Both the position numbers and the translations under genes were made by a program. A stretch of DNA of 64,000 bases, taken from Membranipora membranacea (lineage: Eukaryota; Bryozoa; Gymnolaemata; Cheilostomatida; Membraniporidae). Below are positions 62,501 to 64,000 of this stretch, one piece after another (positions within the stretch are counted from its first letter, which is position 1; the number at the start of each line of letters is the position of its first letter). A model generated the notes under the pieces. It saw only the letters and a program-made list of their open reading frames with translations, was not told where the DNA came from and ran no database searches. The stretch covers positions 13,952,001 through 14,016,000 of the forward strand of contig OU612068.1 in NCBI GenBank assembly GCA_914767715.1. The letters are read 5' to 3'.

Positions 62501-64000
62501 TGCCAAGCCTAGATATATTAGATATTCTTGTTGTCACATCATAAAAAGCATTAGCAGTGATGAATTGTTGCTGACGACACAAGTATCATATAGCACGGAA
62601 GAAAGAACTGTCTATTATCATTGTAGAAGACAAATTGGACACACCCGCCCTGATCTCTGCAGCGTTCGGAGGAGAGGCACAGTCTTATGTGATTATCACA
62701 TGTTTGGTCGTAGCTTTCCTAGTCATAGTTGTGTTTGTTATCGGAGTGGTTATAATGAAGAGGAGAGGTTCATCTAACAGCGAGAAAGAGACTACCGATT
62801 CGGAGGAGAACTACAGTAACACAAATCCAAACATACGTGAGTAATACTGATCTACTTCTGTATCTGACTTGCCTCTTGTTTCATGCTTCACTCACTAGAT
62901 AATATAGAAGCTTTTAGACAAAGTAGATAGTTGTAGATTACAAGGAACCTTTTACTTAAACCTGATTCTTCTGATTTGTCCCATGTCACTCCTTTGTACA
63001 GAGGACAGAATATTTCCATTGTCCAATATACAAACAAATTGAGATATACACACTTAGGAGTTGACATAAAAATTTCCAAACACTAAGACTGAGACTTAGA
63101 CTTGGAGACTCTATACAAGCAATTACTGAGGAGTGGAATGGGAGTTACCTCATAATTTCAAGCAGGGAGACAACTTCCATAACCGATGGATGGTTTCAGG
63201 GAATCTGTGCCAATCCTAATAGTATTTAGAAGTGAGCTTTGTTAGGACAGGGAATTAGGGAAAAATGTATGGTGCTGGTGCTTTGGTGAAAATGGATAGA
63301 TTTTTAGAAGTTTCATGCTTACGGCTTACTGGTATAGCTTACTTTCCATGTAATCCTTTTGAGACTAACCTTTTCTTTTCCGCGTAGATATGACTAAAGC
63401 TAGTGGTGAAGGGGCCCACAATAACGCCTATAATAAAGCCCCTGAGGAAGGTACACCTGAACATCTGGTGAACCAGGAGCTTCAAGAGGTTGTCATGAGA
63501 TCCAAAAAACAGAAAAATCCTGACCCTGCAACCGCTGAAGTTTGGTAAATTTTTCCAGCCAATTATTATTACAGATCATGTCAGGATTCAGATGGAAAAA
63601 TGATTTTTTTTAATGTCTCGTATTTCATTACTGCTTTCCCTGCTGACAGTATAAACCTCGCTTGCTCAGATCTTCATACCCATTACAATGTGCTAAACAG
63701 AACTTCTTGAGTGATCAAGTTGTCTTCTATCGGCTTGCAAATGGGGTTGTTAAAATTTACATGTGCACCGTTTGTCTCTTTATTTTCTCCAGATTTCAGC
63801 AAATCTAACGTGGAACAACTGTCTTCAGATGCCAAGCATCAGCCCAATAATAATTCAACTCCTGAAGGCACAGAAGATAATTCAGCTCAGCTGAATCAGA
63901 ATGATCCCCCTGCTGCAGTTCTAGTCAGAATGCGTAACCTAGGTACAGACCAGCTCTCTAACAACGACCCGTCTCATAGAAACTCGACTCAATCTCAAGC
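56550..64000 (+). CDS. Ig-superfamily type I membrane receptor, five Ig domains, 3' partial
   Basis: Exons with matching phase: 56550-56779, 57284-57402, 57704-57823, 58255-58467, 59297-59474, 59931-60064, 60418-60631, 61013-61095, 61697-61907, 62183-62274, 62627-62836, 63388-63450 and 63793 to the edge. A signal peptide (VIFTAVITIAIFGTL) leads into five Ig-like domains, each encoded by two exons. Cysteine/tryptophan landmarks: EDEGVYAC (domain 1), TLACVAD and KFICHTE (2), TLRCVAG and STFTCSV (3), ELDCAVK and DVGAWQCEASN (4), TLTCTVN and DFGSFYCSAEN (5). Residues about 552-575 form one membrane helix, followed by MKRRG. The cytoplasmic tail is Asn/Ser-rich and polar, with a YSN (possible GRB2-type) site and no kinase seen so far. 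It is probably an adhesion or recognition receptor; the ligand is unknown. Confidence 0.85.

Overview
The window looks like AT-rich nuclear DNA from an invertebrate animal. Genes are split by many GT-AG introns, AATAAA signals follow them, and the products include metazoan proteins (ELMO, a bifunctional mRNA-capping enzyme, a five-Ig-domain receptor). Transposon relics, microsatellites and diverged segmental duplications fill the rest. I cannot name the phylum. No operons, rRNA genes, CRISPR arrays or convincing tRNA genes are visible.

Layout, left to right. (1) 1-1.9 kb: the last two exons of an ELMO gene, with a fold-back TTAA element in the last intron. (2) 4.6-5.6 kb: the first of four genes for a small secreted six-cysteine protein family that I do not recognise. 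(3) 5.9-10.1 kb: a TTAA MITE, a second small MITE, and a cluster of short exon-like open segments that look like a decayed exon-repeat gene. (4) 11.6-37.8 kb: a long duplicated unit. It holds a minus-strand exon cluster, two full copies of the secreted-peptide gene (A and B), a non-LTR retrotransposon inserted upstream of copy A, a transposase-like exon on the minus strand, and a shortened capping-enzyme gene that keeps only the RNA triphosphatase half. (5) 37.8-55.4 kb: the sister unit in the same order: minus-strand exon cluster, peptide gene C, and the complete 13-exon capping enzyme. (6) 56.4-64 kb: the 5' part of an Ig-superfamily type I membrane receptor that runs off the right edge.

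The main points are these. The secreted family joins a conserved six-cysteine head to an Ala/Lys helix-like tail, and all four genes keep a promoter module whose two elements sit exactly 43 bp apart. The capping-enzyme gene was duplicated, and the first copy lost a splice donor, so it predicts a free-standing 213-residue RNA 5'-triphosphatase. The retrotransposon is bounded by near-identical 223-bp direct repeats, and two paralogous segments supply its empty insertion site. All exon joins given here were checked only by reading phase and splice consensus; no transcript evidence was available.
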